Below, in pieces: positions 1-11,551 of a DNA stretch of 64,000 bases. The position numbers and the translations under genes were made by a program. The stretch lies in contig CM060733.1 of assembly GCA_030704615.1 (NCBI GenBank), positions 38,440,001 to 38,504,000 of the forward strand. The letters run 5' to 3'. The DNA comes from Takakia lepidozioides (lineage: Eukaryota; Streptophyta; Takakiopsida; Takakiales; Takakiaceae). The notes beneath the pieces are model-generated. The model was not told the origin of the DNA. It ran no database searches and worked only from the letters and a program-made list of their open reading frames with translations. How positions within the stretch are numbered: position 1 is the stretch's first letter; the number at the start of each line of letters is the position of its first letter.

Positions 1-3000
1 GCTTAAATATATGCAATTTAAATTAGGTAATTAGATATGTTATATAGTTTATTTTGTAAACTTTTAGTATCATTTTAAGAATGATATAGTATACAACATA
101 CAAAACATCTAGAAAAATAATAAATTTGTAACATGACTTATATAAACATATACATCCACGAGCTTAATTACATGTAATTTAAAGTGAGTAATATAAATAT
201 TTATACTATAAATGTGATATATACGTATTTGACCAAATATAATAAACTCTGAGAATCACTATTTTGTGAGATTATAAAAATAAAAATACACTGATGAAGA
301 TTCTTCCTTACCAGTGTGTACCCCATCTAAGACAAAATGCAGTTGATTTCGTGCTTTTATAGTTTGTTTTCCAGCCTCCGCCTGCCAACGAAAGCAAAAT
401 TTGAATCTCATGGCATGGATATGTGCATTGTGGAGCCAGTGAAGGCTGTGCATAAGCAGAGACACGGCTTAAGGACGGTTAGATGCCCAATCTACCGAGT
501 TGCGTCCTTTTCTCATTTGAGGACAAGAGGTCTAATGTTGGGCCTTTGACAAAGGGCATCCAAAACATGAATATGTCCGTCAATTGAACGGCACCCATAA
601 TTCTTTCGAATCGCATACAATATATCACAGATCTTCATTAAGATGTTGCCTTGATTTGTTTTCCAGTTTGTCATTGAAAATCGCAGGGTGCATTCTGCCA
701 TTTGTTTGTTAGATCATTAGTACAATTATTAGTTCCAATTTAATGAAAGGAGAACAACCAGTTAACCCACCCTTCAAAATAAAATAAAAACTTTATTGAC
801 ACTATGTACCTGTTAATCTCCTCTAGTTCGTTGAGCCAATGAACAATGCTACAATATTTGTTGAAATGTTAACTTACAGTTCATTTCTTTCTGCATGCCG
901 CGGTATGAGTAGCCCTCCCCACCTGGTACTTTTTCACACCAACAACAAAATCCCTGCAGTTTTAAATTAATTATTGAAATAATTTATCATATGAAAATTG
1001 CCACATATTGAAAGTTACGCGTACTTTGACTAGTTGCATTGTGGACAGTGGCACTACCAAAACCTTATCAACCTCTGCCTGTTTTCCCTTGTCATTTCCT
1101 CCACCCCTTGTCTAGCACTGGGGTGGCGGTACTGCTAAATTTTGCTCTAAACAATGAAGGAAATTTTTAGTAGTTCGAGCTAAAATATCTGGAGCAGGGC
1201 AGTATGGCTGACTCTGGCTAGCAGTAGTTAGCACTAGCATTAGCAAGGCGGTGCGGCCGGGGCCTTAGCAGAGTTGTCACTATTTCTTTTATTTTTTTAT
1301 TTTTTTAAAGGGATGAGAGGCCCTGTCACTATTGTTAACTGTTAGGTGTGGTCAAATACAAGCTAAATGGTGGCAGCTAAACCTAACAGGTATGGGGTAC
1401 CAAAATGAAAAGTTAACAGAGAATGGGGTACCAAAATAGATCAGAACAAAGTGTATGATTGGGAAAAAACAAAAAAACAAACTGAGGGAATATCTGTGAA
1501 CTAAAATATTTGCTTATATTTACAAAGTTGGACCTAGTGAAGTGCAATAGCTTCATCACTTATTATTACCTTAATAAGCAGACCAGTCCGTATTACTTCA
1601 ACTTTTACTGCCAATATGCAAGGAATAATAATTAATATATATATTTTATATTTTATATTTTAAAACATAAGCGAATTCAGTGGCCCTTTTTCTTAGAAAC
1701 AAATTTTACCTTAGTACGATATTATGCAATTGTGATCCAAAGCCCACTAGTTTTAGCAACAGAGTAAGTGTACCTGACTATCAACTATTCTTGTGTTTTC
1801 TGTTTTGCCGGTCTCGTAATTATAGAAAGCCCTGGAGTATGTGTCAAAAGACAGGAAAATTATTTTTCATCATATGCCCAACTTTTTTTTTTTTAAACAA
1901 AAAACATTTAGGCGTCAAATATATGTGTTCAAGAAACAAAAAAATTATACGGTGGAAAGGAACCAAAAAAATAAATACGCTTTCCTTCAGTAGCGCCTAC
2001 CTTTGGACATATAGATAGCCCAGTTTCCCAAGAGGTTGTGGATTCAAATGTGCTGGATGTCATAAAGGTAGTCCTTTGGGGTCCAGTAACACCATAAGTT
2101 ACACTTGCTTTGGCAAGAGTCCACATTTTATTTTATTTCTTTATTAGGTTCATCTTTGGGATAGAAACAACGAGTAAATTTTCATTTTGGACGCCGTCTA
2201 ACAACAGCTAACAACGTAATTTGTTTCGAACTATATGAACTAATTATTTACCCAACGGTCATCTTTCTAAATAAGGTTAAGGAAGTGAATGTTTTAAAAA
2301 CTCGAGTAATATCTGTTCTTGCTTAACCCTTAAGTTCCCAAGCGACCTGAACCGGGTCACTTTGAATTTGCAGTTCGACCTAATTTTTGCAGATCTAATC
2401 TGATGGGCCCCACTCCTGAAGCTTTAATGACAAGGGATTTGTCTCGAGTATGATGCAAAAAAAAAAATTAAGAAAAAACAAAAGCTACGACCTACAAAAA
2501 ATATCTTAGGTCTCTCATTTACGTTTTGGGGCCTGAAAAGGGCTTGTTGACCGCTGACGTGGCAGGTAAACAAGCCCAAAACAGATTGCACTCCAAAGGC
2601 CATTTTTCGCAGAAAATTAGCAATTTTGGAAAAGGCGCTTCACCTTGTGGTATGTGAGCATTACATACACACATCCACTGTTGGCTTTTAAAAAATTTGT
2701 AGAAAAAAAAGTACTTCATTTGGAGGCACATTTTCTCTTGTCAATTTTGAGATTTCAACCCCCATGTAATTGCATGCAAAGCAACCATAGGTGAGAAAAT
2801 CAGTTGGACCTGCAATTTAGTGGGGTCATAGCCACTCCACTATTGATTTGGAAATGGTGGGTCTTGGGGCAAGCAAAATTGGATAAAGCTAGGTTTTGAT
2901 TTGGTCAAACCAATTTCTTTCTCACTTTTTCTTTGGGACCTGATATTTGAGGTCCGGGCCAACGCTATAATCTCACAATTTCCATAGTGGACTTGGGCTC

Positions 3001-3569
3001 ATTTTTTGGTATGTCATGCATAAATGAGCTGGGCCCATTGCTATAAGACTGGAATCTCCGGATGATTTTTGGTAGGTTTCTAGGGGCAATTTACTGCAGC
3101 TGGGTACCCAAAATTGGTAAAAAGTCAAAAAAGGGCTTGGGAACTTGAGGGTTAAAAGAAGAAAAGAAAAAGTGAAGAACTCTACTAAAGTTATGAGATT
3201 TGGTGCTTTTTGACCGTGCATCTCAACAGCAAACAAATTGCTTTTGTTGCTTTAGAGAAAGCTATTAGGAAACTCCATATAAATGAAAGAGTCAAGCTTG
3301 GGGTGAAATAGAAGCCTATGTTGTTATGAAGCAATTAAACGGAAGAAACATTTATCCATGTACAATTAAAAAAATGTGAAAAACATGGAAAAATATTAGA
3401 GCAATTTGTATGAAACTTTCTGGTTACAATCAAAATTACATTTTCAAAAAAAAAAAAAAAAAGAACTTACATGTAGTAAGTTAAGACAATTCTGAGTAAT
3501 TTGGTGGAAAAAATAAATTATCCATAGTAATATCAATTAACTTAGCACGTTCCTAGATAACATACCTAA
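1..3569. other. AT-rich intergenic stretch, no supported gene
   Basis: Composition is AT-rich with many A/T homopolymers (for example an A run near 3447-3463). Short open frames occur on both strands, but none has a recognisable domain or consistent splice-bounded coding signal, except the weak candidate exon at 1929-2126 listed separately. I see no tRNA, no terminal repeats and no LTR pair. Confidence 0.6.
1929..2126 (-). other. Possible isolated exon, Thr/Ser-rich
   Basis: A minus-strand frame contains a Thr/Ser-rich amphipathic segment (ASVTYGVTGPQ, then TTFMTSSTFESTTSWET). It is followed by a good splice donor (CAAAG|GTAGGC on the minus strand). Alternating Thr/Ser and aromatic residues of this kind occur in beta-rich insertion regions such as those of aerolysin/natterin-like plant proteins, but the match is from general pattern only. 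No flanking exons were found. It may be a gene relic or chance. Confidence 0.18.
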
Positions 3570-3666
3570 CTAAAATTGTAAATAAGTTTTTCTCCTATAG
3601 GAAATAAACCCAATCCTGTTTGTTAATGATTTTGCGAGAAATGTGAGGAGAGAAAAGCAATGGTAC

Positions 3667-5157
3667 CAGCCACAAGTCACGTCTATCGGATTTTGAATAT
3701 AATCATCTTTGCAATCATCTGGTCCCCCCGCCACTATAGGCACTTCATATGGGTCTCCATTGTATGTCTGTCCATGCATTGCCCCACCACCAGCTTGCCA
3801 CAACAAGTTTACACATTGCTTGCTTTGTGTAGTTTCCAAGAGGACTGTACATTCTATAACACCCATAGATTTCTCACTTTGCTGCCACCAACTTGTGGAG
3901 AATGTGATCCATAGTTCCCAGATGTTTTTGAAGTAAATGGTTTTCCGAAGGTAGTTCTCACCCGTGTATAATACAGGGGATACACTGCATACCCTGCGCC
4001 CTTCGTTATACTGATTCTGTAGCCGGTGTCGAGCTCAAGCTTTGTGCGATTAACAGCGTCTGTCACTGTAAAGAGGTCGAGCGAACCTGTGGCAAACTGC
4101 AGCCGTCACGCAGCACATATATGACCCCCAGATCATGCTGAACTACCCTGTCAGTTTAGAGCTAAAGCCTGAAGTCTAGTCCCCTCTCAAGTGATTATAC
4201 CAGCCACGTTATATCACACACATACTTGAACGACACAATAAGAGCCACTGATGGCACATCCATATCCTCTGGAAAGCTGGCTTAGTTGTGCAATGTAACG
4301 TCTGTCTCTCCGCATAGACGTCAACCAGAATCATTAACCTTCAACCCGATTTTTGTGAAGGATGTGGGCAAGTGGACTAAGACATTAAAATGTTACTGCG
4401 GTGGTGGTGGGGCAAGTGCTAGCAGAGTTTCATGGGGGATACGTTCAACGGTCTGTCTCTCTCACACAGACACTACTGCTACGTGGAACATCACACATTG
4501 CTGGCCACCAATTGTCAAGCTAGCTCGTAATTTCCATACTCACGTCTAATCAAGAGTATGGAAATGACGTACCGATTTAAATCAAATATAAAAGTAAATT
4601 CATTGGTGGATTCAGATATTTCCAGCACTTATTCCTCATAGCTCATTCATGGTTAGTACTTTCAAGTCTCATACGCCCTTGAATTAAAACGCAAACTTCC
4701 AAACGAGACAAACTTCCAAACGCAATTTACACGAATTTTTTAAAGTACCAGCCAAAGGCTTAAGAGTACGTAATTCGTGCAACCCTAAACACCTCGAAGG
4801 CTGTTGTGGTGGGAGTCAGCATGGGAGGGAAAATTCCCAAGCACTTATACTTTCCAGATCCACAGATCGACGTCCAAAATCATCAGCACAATGAGTTCCG
4901 AAAACAGCCCGATCTCATACATGTAACGTTCCTACCTCTTGATTATTAGTAACAGTCAGCTGGATGAGCAGCTTGCTGTCGCAGTTCAAATCTTTTTCAT
5001 GCACCGATGTCCTGTCGCATTTCTGGAGCTCACTCTTGGATTCAACGCTAAAAGCCCATCCAGGCCGCATGCAACAGCCCAACAGTAGATGCAACGTCAT
5101 AATTTCTCCCACAAATCGCAGGTTCCTTCTACTCCTGTGATCTTCCATCAACAACAT
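3667..5157 (-). CDS. HAP2: HAP2/GCS1-like gamete fusogen, N-terminal exons (possibly broken)
   Basis: HAP2/GCS1 is the class II fusion protein on male gametes that merges gamete membranes. Exon 1 (5157-4936) starts at ATG with a hydrophobic signal peptide, then VESKSELQKC and LNCDSKLLIQLTV, matching the conserved start of plant HAP2 (SKS-L-KC ... LNC--K). It ends at a good donor (AG|GTAGGA). A 45-bp piece with splice signals lies at 4270-4226. A further exon contains RISITKGAGYAVYPLYY, matching the conserved ITVNKSAAYALY strand. Downstream, CKDDYIQNP and VTCGW match the Cys-rich DPTCGW segment of algal and protist HAP2, ending at a possible donor (GGCTG|GTACCA) at 3667. The last two blocks are in different frames, so either an intron (donor near 3962) or a frameshift separates them. 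The C-terminal two thirds, including the membrane anchor, were not found further left. The family call is fairly sure; intactness is not. Confidence 0.62.
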
Positions 5158-5371
5158 ACTCGCCTCACAACATCTGCTTCCTGTTCGAGCTTCCCAGTGT
5201 TGTGCATCCCCCTCGGCCTGCAGGAAGCGTGCAGGAATTGAGATAAGGATAGTTCCGCACGCGCCCCTTCAGATCCAGAGATGCATGCAGGTTTCTATAT
5301 ATATATATATACCTAGTTTGTGGTTAAATTATAACAATGCAATTCATATTCATAATATTAGTAATAGCGTT

Positions 5372-5561
5372 AACATTCTCATCCGCGGGATAGGATGTTT
5401 CATCCATGTAATACCTGGAGACAAAAGTGGATAGGGGAAAAGCGGAAATGGAACACGGGCGCAAGGAATGGGTGGACGCCACGTGGTGAAGTACTCGATT
5501 TGTTGGTTGTGGATGTTATCGATTTTGCAGACGTGGCAGCCCGGCCGCCTTCATTAAGTTT
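5372..5561 (+). promoter_or_regulatory. Duplicated upstream region of the chloroplast EF-G gene (copy 1)
   Basis: This stretch is almost identical to 29825-29999, directly upstream of the intact EF-G gene. Both copies carry a perfect G-box CCACGTGG (5479-5486 here, 29917-29924 there). Similarity stops abruptly at 5561/5562, where a Mutator-like element begins, and resumes at 14919 after it. This is the left part of a split promoter, so it can no longer drive the downstream copy. Confidence 0.8.
5553..5561. repeat. 9-bp target site duplication, left
   Basis: ATTAAGTTT here is repeated exactly at 14919-14927. The uninterrupted homologue (29991-30005 region) has it once, which proves the insertion event. 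A 9-bp duplication is the hallmark of the Mutator superfamily. Confidence 0.9.
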
Positions 5562-5805
5562 GCCAAGTAATAGATGGGGCCTTGGAGTTGAATGCGAGGG
5601 GGCCGGTTCAGCCAGCGTGGACCCTCCGCCGCCCGCGTACCGTGCGGCAGCCCCTCCCGCGCCTCATCTACCCTGCCAGGACATGACACATGTCCTCTCA
5701 CCCATCCCCATCCCGCCTCCCATCCTCACCTCATGCATGGCATCGTCCCCCATCCCCCTCGCATGCTTTCATCCTCCTCATGCCACATGCTTGCGTCCAT
5801 TGCAT
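5562..5805 (+). repeat. MULE left terminal inverted repeat
   Basis: This segment matches the reverse complement of 14647-14918 almost throughout, except that the right copy has about 28 extra GC-rich bases. The repeats end at GCGTCCATTGCAT. Both are GC-rich and C-rich on one strand (CATCCCCATCCCGCCTCCC). Confidence 0.9.
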
Positions 5806-6863
5806 GTAAAATGATGAGGGTAGGTGGAATAGACGTACAAGATGAGACAGGACGTTGCGTTGTTGGCAGGCATCGCGAAATGTCGCTATCGTTGCGCTTG
5901 ATGGCGTTGGCGTACCGCGTCCCGTCATGCAGGTCGAGTTTGTGGATAGGAATGGAGAACCGGCATACGAAGCAGGATGTTGTGGCCGTCTTCAATGGTT
6001 GCACCGCTTCCGCTCCAAATCTGAATTGCGTGCAGGTCCTTATTATCGCTCCACAACCTCAATCTTGCTCTTCTGTGTTATCCGAATTGTCATTGTGCTC
6101 TTCTCCCAGGATTTACCTTGCGGGTGAGTGAGTTTTGCATCGAGCATCCGAAACCCAATCATCTTCGCAGGTTCCCTTCTGTGTGGGTACTTTCACATAT
6201 ACTGTATGCATAGGTTTAGAAATGTGGGACATTCCCGAAGTACAAATACTGAAAAAGAGGGAATAGATCAATCAGGGCAATAGCAGTGGTAAATGAGTGA
6301 ACTAGAGAAGTACGTGTGTGCTAGCCTTAATGCACACTACCCGAGTTCTTGTATCGTTTTCTCACTACAGTACTTAGGAAACTGCAAAAGTGGGGCTGTT
6401 TGGTACTTATGGGCACTTCATGCAAGCATTGACATGAAGCTGAGGTGAACAGTTTGTTTCATATGGAGTTTAGGGTACGACGTTTGTTACTTTTGTGTGT
6501 TACAAAATTGTAGGTGAGGACAACTTATTGCATGTTTCATTTGCTTGGTATTTGAAAGAGCAAACCCGGATAAAGTGTTGTTTCCATAGTTTAGTTGCGA
6601 GCTGCAGGGACGTGCACATATGCAGCCATGAACACTTCCATACAGAGATATTTCATATTATATGAAGTCCTTTCATTTTGTTTTGGTGTTTACGGTTTAG
6701 GGTTTAGGCTCATGCACTCCATTGTTAGAGGTTTTAGGGGGTTCAATGCTCATGCATGCAATTTCAGGGTTCAAAAAGTGTCGTTGCTGTGGATTTATGC
6801 TAGGCATTGTCTGTGTAGGTTTGCACGCTAGCGCTGCAATTGTTGGGAGACTGCGCATTCACG

Positions 6864-7980
6864 ATGAAGGAGAGCAAAATAATAGAGAACCAGAGGGAAT
6901 ACCGCGAGACATATGATACTGATGAATTCGAGTCCCTCATATGCGAGGCCTACACGAGGGCAAGGGTCCATGAACCTGGTGTGTCTAATAGACGACAATA
7001 CAGATGCATACACTGTGATCTGTTTTTTGCCGATAAAAAGAAACTGAACTTGCATAGGATGGATGGTTGTATGAAGCATGGGGAATGGGAAGGTGTCCTC
7101 AAAATGTACCCTGTTTTTGCATACCTGCCAGTTAATCTGATGCATGAGACGAACAGATGCGTGGAGGACTTGTTGCATTCGGACCCGAGCCGGGCAGATG
7201 GTGTGAACAAGGATATGCAAGAATTCATAGACATGACTCGATGGAGAGCTTTGGGGGATTTTGCCATCTGCAATCCAAAGGGTTTTGACACGTTGTGGTG
7301 TATTGACACAAGCACCCTTTCTGAGAGACATGAAGCAATCGGGAACTTCCAGAATACCCTGAAACACCGTGAAGACATTGACATGGGCTGGATTTTCAGC
7401 GCGGAAGGTGATATTGTTCCCATCTTTGCCTGAATGCATTTGCCTTGCATCATCATGCCGTGCATTGTTTACATAGAGCCATTATACTCATTGTTTGTTT
7501 TGTTCATTTTGTAGGTGATGTGGACCATGGGAATGAAGCATTGCAGGCTGCGTACATGGTTGCAATTGCTGATGTGCAACGGGTGGGGGATATTAGACAC
7601 AACCTCGATCATTCCCGAATGAACGGTTTTGACTTCCAGTATGGTGAAGTCACAACACCCCCTCAGGCTTTGCCTTCTCATGAAGTAGATGTGGTGTCGT
7701 GCAGCGTGCTCACAATCAGCCCCTTCCAGTCACGCCTACTTCTCCGATGTTCGGGTCACCAACAAAGCTGTTGCAAGACGCTGAGCCCACACCTAGAGTG
7801 GAAGGGAAGCTTGCACACGAACGCATTGGGGCCGATGATGCAGCAAAGCCCGACCATGTACATGACGGTCGTCTGTGTAACCATGACACCGCCGCCACAG
7901 TACCCTCCTTGGCATTAATGCCACTGAACCAGGTGCTCTTACTCAAATGGAAATCGAATTGCATTCAAGCGAGGTTGTGA
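6864..7980 (+). CDS. MULE-borne zinc-finger protein (accessory ORF)
   Basis: Exon 1 (6864-7407) starts at ATG (MKESKIIENQ) and contains a C2HC/C2H2-like finger, CIHCDLFFADKKKLNLHRMD then GC, around residues 50-70. It ends at a donor in GCGGAAG|GTGATA. Exon 2 begins after TTTTGTAG at 7515 and continues GDVDHGNEALQAAYMV. Further on the frame becomes Pro/Ser-rich, and continuity to 7980 needs a frame change near 7690, either an intron or an indel. A telo-box-like GGTTTAGGGTTTAGG lies at about 6696-6710, upstream. The gene lies directly before the Ulp1-like exons and may be the N-terminal part of the same transcription unit. Function is unknown; DNA binding is an inference from the finger. Confidence 0.5.
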
Positions 7981-8754
7981 CTAACAGGTGCACTTGCCTG
8001 CAGTGCATGCGCCCAACAACGCTACACATGCATGTTTTCTCAACCCCGCCCCCTTGGGCATTAGGGATCCTTCTGACAAACGCTTCGTTGTGCCTGTTAT
8101 GGTGCCTGCAGTAACACGAATGGTGTCGTCCAGACCCCCTATACAGCATGCGAACCCTTTGCTCGGTTTTGGAGGAAGGAACGCCCTCGGAGCTCCTTCA
8201 CCCAGAGCTCTGCCTTGGCTACATTGACAAGTGTCCGTGGCAGTGAGGTGGGCACTATGGGAGCATCAACGAGTGCGTGTGCGGATATTGTTTCATGGCG
8301 CACAGTCCACAGAACAGAAGAGAAGATGGAGTCGGAGCCTCCTCATTTACACACATCCCCGTTAGTACTGAATGCCCTCTTTTTGCATCTGACAATTCTA
8401 CATATCCTACCTATGCTTGGGCAACCCCTTTGTCGGCATACTTTTTCTGACATGAACGTGTTGTATGTCGTTGCAGGCTTCATGAAGGGCTGAAAAAAGC
8501 GCAGTGAGTCAACAATCGTCTTATTTCCGTTGAATTCAAATGGTAATCTTTTGCATTATGCACTTTACTTGCCACTGTGCATGCGTTAGACATGTATCGT
8601 GATGGTGTATGTCTCCAGGATATCAGCTGGTGCAGAAGTAAAATAGAGATCAAACGTCTGGTTTTTCCAGAACTGTGTAGGCCCCAATATCGCCCTTAGA
8701 CTAGACGACGCAGATCTCCTGATTAACCCCAAGGGGTAGACAAGTGACAGAGTC

Positions 8755-9718
8755 ATGGATTTCTATTTGCGAATGAAATTACTGTCCGTTCCCGTCCATG
8801 TAAGAAATAAGATACGTCCTCTTGACAATTTTACCTGGATATGCCTTCGTGACCACTACAAGGAATCCGGTGCGGGCGCTCATTCTATTCTGCAGTGGAT
8901 GCAAGAATGCTTTCCTTACCTTCAGTGTGATGGGGTGGAGGCCATGATTATTCATGTTATATATGCGTACGTACTCTGCTGCATGCTACCTTATATCACA
9001 CATCGGTGTTGTATTCTCAGTTATGAGTGCATTCATGTTCTAATGTCGTTGTTTGCAATTGTCATGTGCAGATCGCACTTGAGTGCCGTCATTCTGGAAG
9101 GGAAGCGGTACCTCCATTTAAATAGTGTCAAAAGGTCACATACTCACAGTATGCTGAAGCCTTTGTTTGCACGTTTCTGGGCACTTTCCAGAGGATGTCT
9201 ACCCCCGAGCCTTCAATGGAAAAACGCCACTGCCCCCCGCCTGTGGTTGTATCCCCCTGTCCCCCAACAGGTCTCTACTTGGGAGTGTGGTTGTTTTATG
9301 GCACATTACATAGATGTTTACGTGAATCAAACATTTGTACAACCACGAGCAGGAGATGCTGGGCCGGTACGTTTCTCACTTTTCATCTACATTTGTTCTC
9401 TTTCCTACTGGCTTGCACTTAATCACATGCTCATTACTTTTGAGTAAACGGTACCCTTGTCCACTGGGTTTGTTTCTGCAGCTGAACAAGCATTGGTTTC
9501 CGGTGAATGAGGCTGTCATGAAGAAGAGGGAAATATGCCATACTGTTTCACTCGAAGTGCAAAGCGCCTGCCATGGCCAACCATACTATGTTGTGAAAGA
9601 TGAGCCTGTCCCGGATGTATTCCATGGCTATGCCACAAGACCCGCATGCTGGCGAATGCACACAAGAAAGACCACAGTGGAGGGGAGAGGACTTCCATGC
9701 AGGGACATGAGACTGTAG
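8755..9718 (+). CDS. Ulp1/SENP-like cysteine peptidase (C48 family) of the MULE
   Basis: Ulp1 proteases cleave SUMO-type modifiers. Three coding blocks are visible: 8755-about 8960 (FYLRMKLLSVPV ... QCDGVEAMIIH), about 9072-9365 and 9481-9718. The middle block carries SHLSAVILEGKRYLHLNS and QQVSTWECGCFMAHYI, which align with the family pattern H-W ... D-S ... Q-x(n)-D-C-G. The catalytic His (codon 9076-9078), Gln and Cys (codon 9286-9288) are present. The usual Asp is Asn (codon 9121-9123), and the Cys is preceded by Glu instead of Asp. Splice signals: acceptor TGTGCAG before 9072, donor GGCCG|GTACGT at 9366, acceptor TTTCTGCAG before 9481. The last exon gives a helical tail (LNKHWFPVNEAVMKKR) and a stop at 9716-9718. 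Catalytic competence is doubtful because of the Asp-to-Asn change. Confidence 0.7.
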
Positions 9719-10317
9719 CATGATCCCTTTTATGTCAAGGGTGTTGGTGGCCGCCTTCTCTGCCCCTTTAGGAAGTTGTCTACAACATTTGTGAGCATTA
9801 TGATGTACACTCTATTTTTTCACTCTACAAAGTAAAGTTTTATGAATGAGCCAATCAATGTATGTAGGTTGGCACATGGCAGTCTGCACACAGAACAGAG
9901 GAGGCCAAATCTGTTGTAACTCATGAAAATCTTGCTTTGATGTGTTCCTTCATTATAATGTAAGTGCATACTCATAATCTTCCTAGGTCCAGTGAAAAGA
10001 AGTGGTATGTAACATGGGATAGTACTTCCCCTGAATGGGGTCACATTGATGGTGTCGCCCATAAGCCCAGGGTCCTTGCCTTACCCTTCCTGCAAGGGAA
10101 CTATCTCCGATCGCTGCCAAAGATCGGGGCTCACTTTCATATATCGGGTCCATGAATGTTGTGGATCCTATTGAGCTGGAGCCTCGATTATCTTTCACAT
10201 CGGGGCCTTACCCTGGTGGAATGGTGAATGCCCTTGCACAGTGGTGGATGCCCTTACCCTATAGAGTGCCCACAACAGTTCTTCACTTCATGCAGTGCAT
10301 CCACAGTTTTCTTCTCA
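9719..10317. other. Non-coding part of the MULE, no recognised gene
   Basis: This contains only a short open frame (about 9991-10155, SSEKKWYVTWDSTSPEWG) without a recognised domain. It probably represents the 3' region of the Ulp1-like gene. Confidence 0.4.
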
Positions 10318-10760
10318 CGGGATGAATGGGATGAATGGTGACGACGAAAGGATAGGGTTGGAATGGATGGGATGAATGCTGACATCGAATACGACTGATA
10401 ACATGGATAGGATGATATGAATGTGCTGAATTGGATGAATGGTGATGGCGCAATATGGATGAAATATGGATAGGGTTGAGATGGATGGGATGAATGTGGT
10501 GAATGGTGATGTCGAATACGGATGAAAGCATGGATAGGATGATATGAATGTGCTGAATTGGATGAATGGTGATGGCGCAATATGGATGAAATATGGATAG
10601 GGTTGAGATGGATGGGATGAATGTGGTGAATGGTGATGTCAAATACGGATGATAACATGGATAGGGATGAATGGGATGAATGGTGACGACGAAATATCAC
10701 ATGATAACATGCATAGGATTCCTATGCATTTCCAGAATGGGATGAATGGTGACGGCCTGA
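10318..10760. repeat. Minisatellite, 127-bp higher-order period of GGATG(A)-type words
   Basis: The sequence is made of variants of ATGGATG and GGATGAATGGTGATG. A higher-order unit starting GATGATATGAATGTGCTGAA occurs at 10411 and again at 10538, a period of 127 bp; more diverged units flank it. It lies between the convergent Ulp1-like and transposase genes of the MULE. Open frames on the minus strand here (His/Pro/Ser-rich) are products of the repeat and not genes. Confidence 0.85.
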
Positions 10761-11551
10761 ATACGGGATGGTAATATGCATATGCTTGATATGGATGAAA
10801 GGTTTTAGGGTTCCTCTTCTCATGTACATTGCATTGTATGCATGTCCCTGTTTCCATGGCTGAAATGCGTGTGAGCAGCCGTCTATCAGCCAGCCTTCGA
10901 GGTGGCCACTCTACCACTACGCAGGATGCATATGGAACAATGTAATGTACATGGTTTCAGGATGGTTGAGGCAAATTATGTCTTGTATCCCGGCTATTTT
11001 TGCAATGTGGTTGCATGTGCCAAAGTCTGCAAGGCAATATCCATTGTTGAGGCTTATGACGAGCATGGAATGAATGAATGAAATGAATGCAACACCCTAT
11101 GGGAAGAACACATTAGACATGCCATGACATGCAAAATTAACACCAAACATAGTCCAGAATCCATGCAATTTCATATCAACACGCCTTCATGATTCAGCAC
11201 TAACCACTTCATACATGAATGGTAATTGTAGCCTGCATATCCACACAATTTCGGAAGACAAATTCATAGCATTGAGAACGAAACATATACATGAAGCATG
11301 GCACGTCATGGGAACATTAGGATTGCAAATGTTAGGACCAATGTCATTGTGGTCCAATATCTCCAGGGCCCCATCTATTACTTGGCATAACAAACAGGGT
11401 ATTGCACACTAGGAGCATGATGAACCCCCCCCCCCCCCCCACCTTCATGTGCATCAAGATGCGTACAATTGTCTCTTTGCTGCATTCTGCCGTTCAGGCA
11501 GGTTTGCCACATGACGCTTTCTACCGCGCGCTTCCAAAAAATCTTTCCATC
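10761..11551. other. MULE interior, no gene
   Basis: No supported coding region is seen. It holds a C14-15 run (about 11427-11441) and an internal copy of the MULE terminus (11361-11386, listed separately). Confidence 0.5.
11361..11386 (-). repeat. Internal copy of the MULE terminal end
   Basis: CCCCATCTATTACTTGGC at the end of this 26-bp block matches the last bases of the right terminal repeat (14899-14918) with one mismatch over the block and in the same orientation. The rest of the 270-bp terminal repeat is absent. It may be a relic of an older end, of a fusion of two elements, or of a nested insertion. Confidence 0.7.

Noticed and set aside
6828-7465. Long minus-strand frames opposite the MULE zinc-finger exon
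   Set aside because: Antisense shadows of the plus-strand exon, which has the finger motif and splice signals.
10254-10700. His/Pro/Ser-rich minus-strand ORF of 148 codons
   Set aside because: Encoded by the 127-bp minisatellite; repeats itself and has no independent support.
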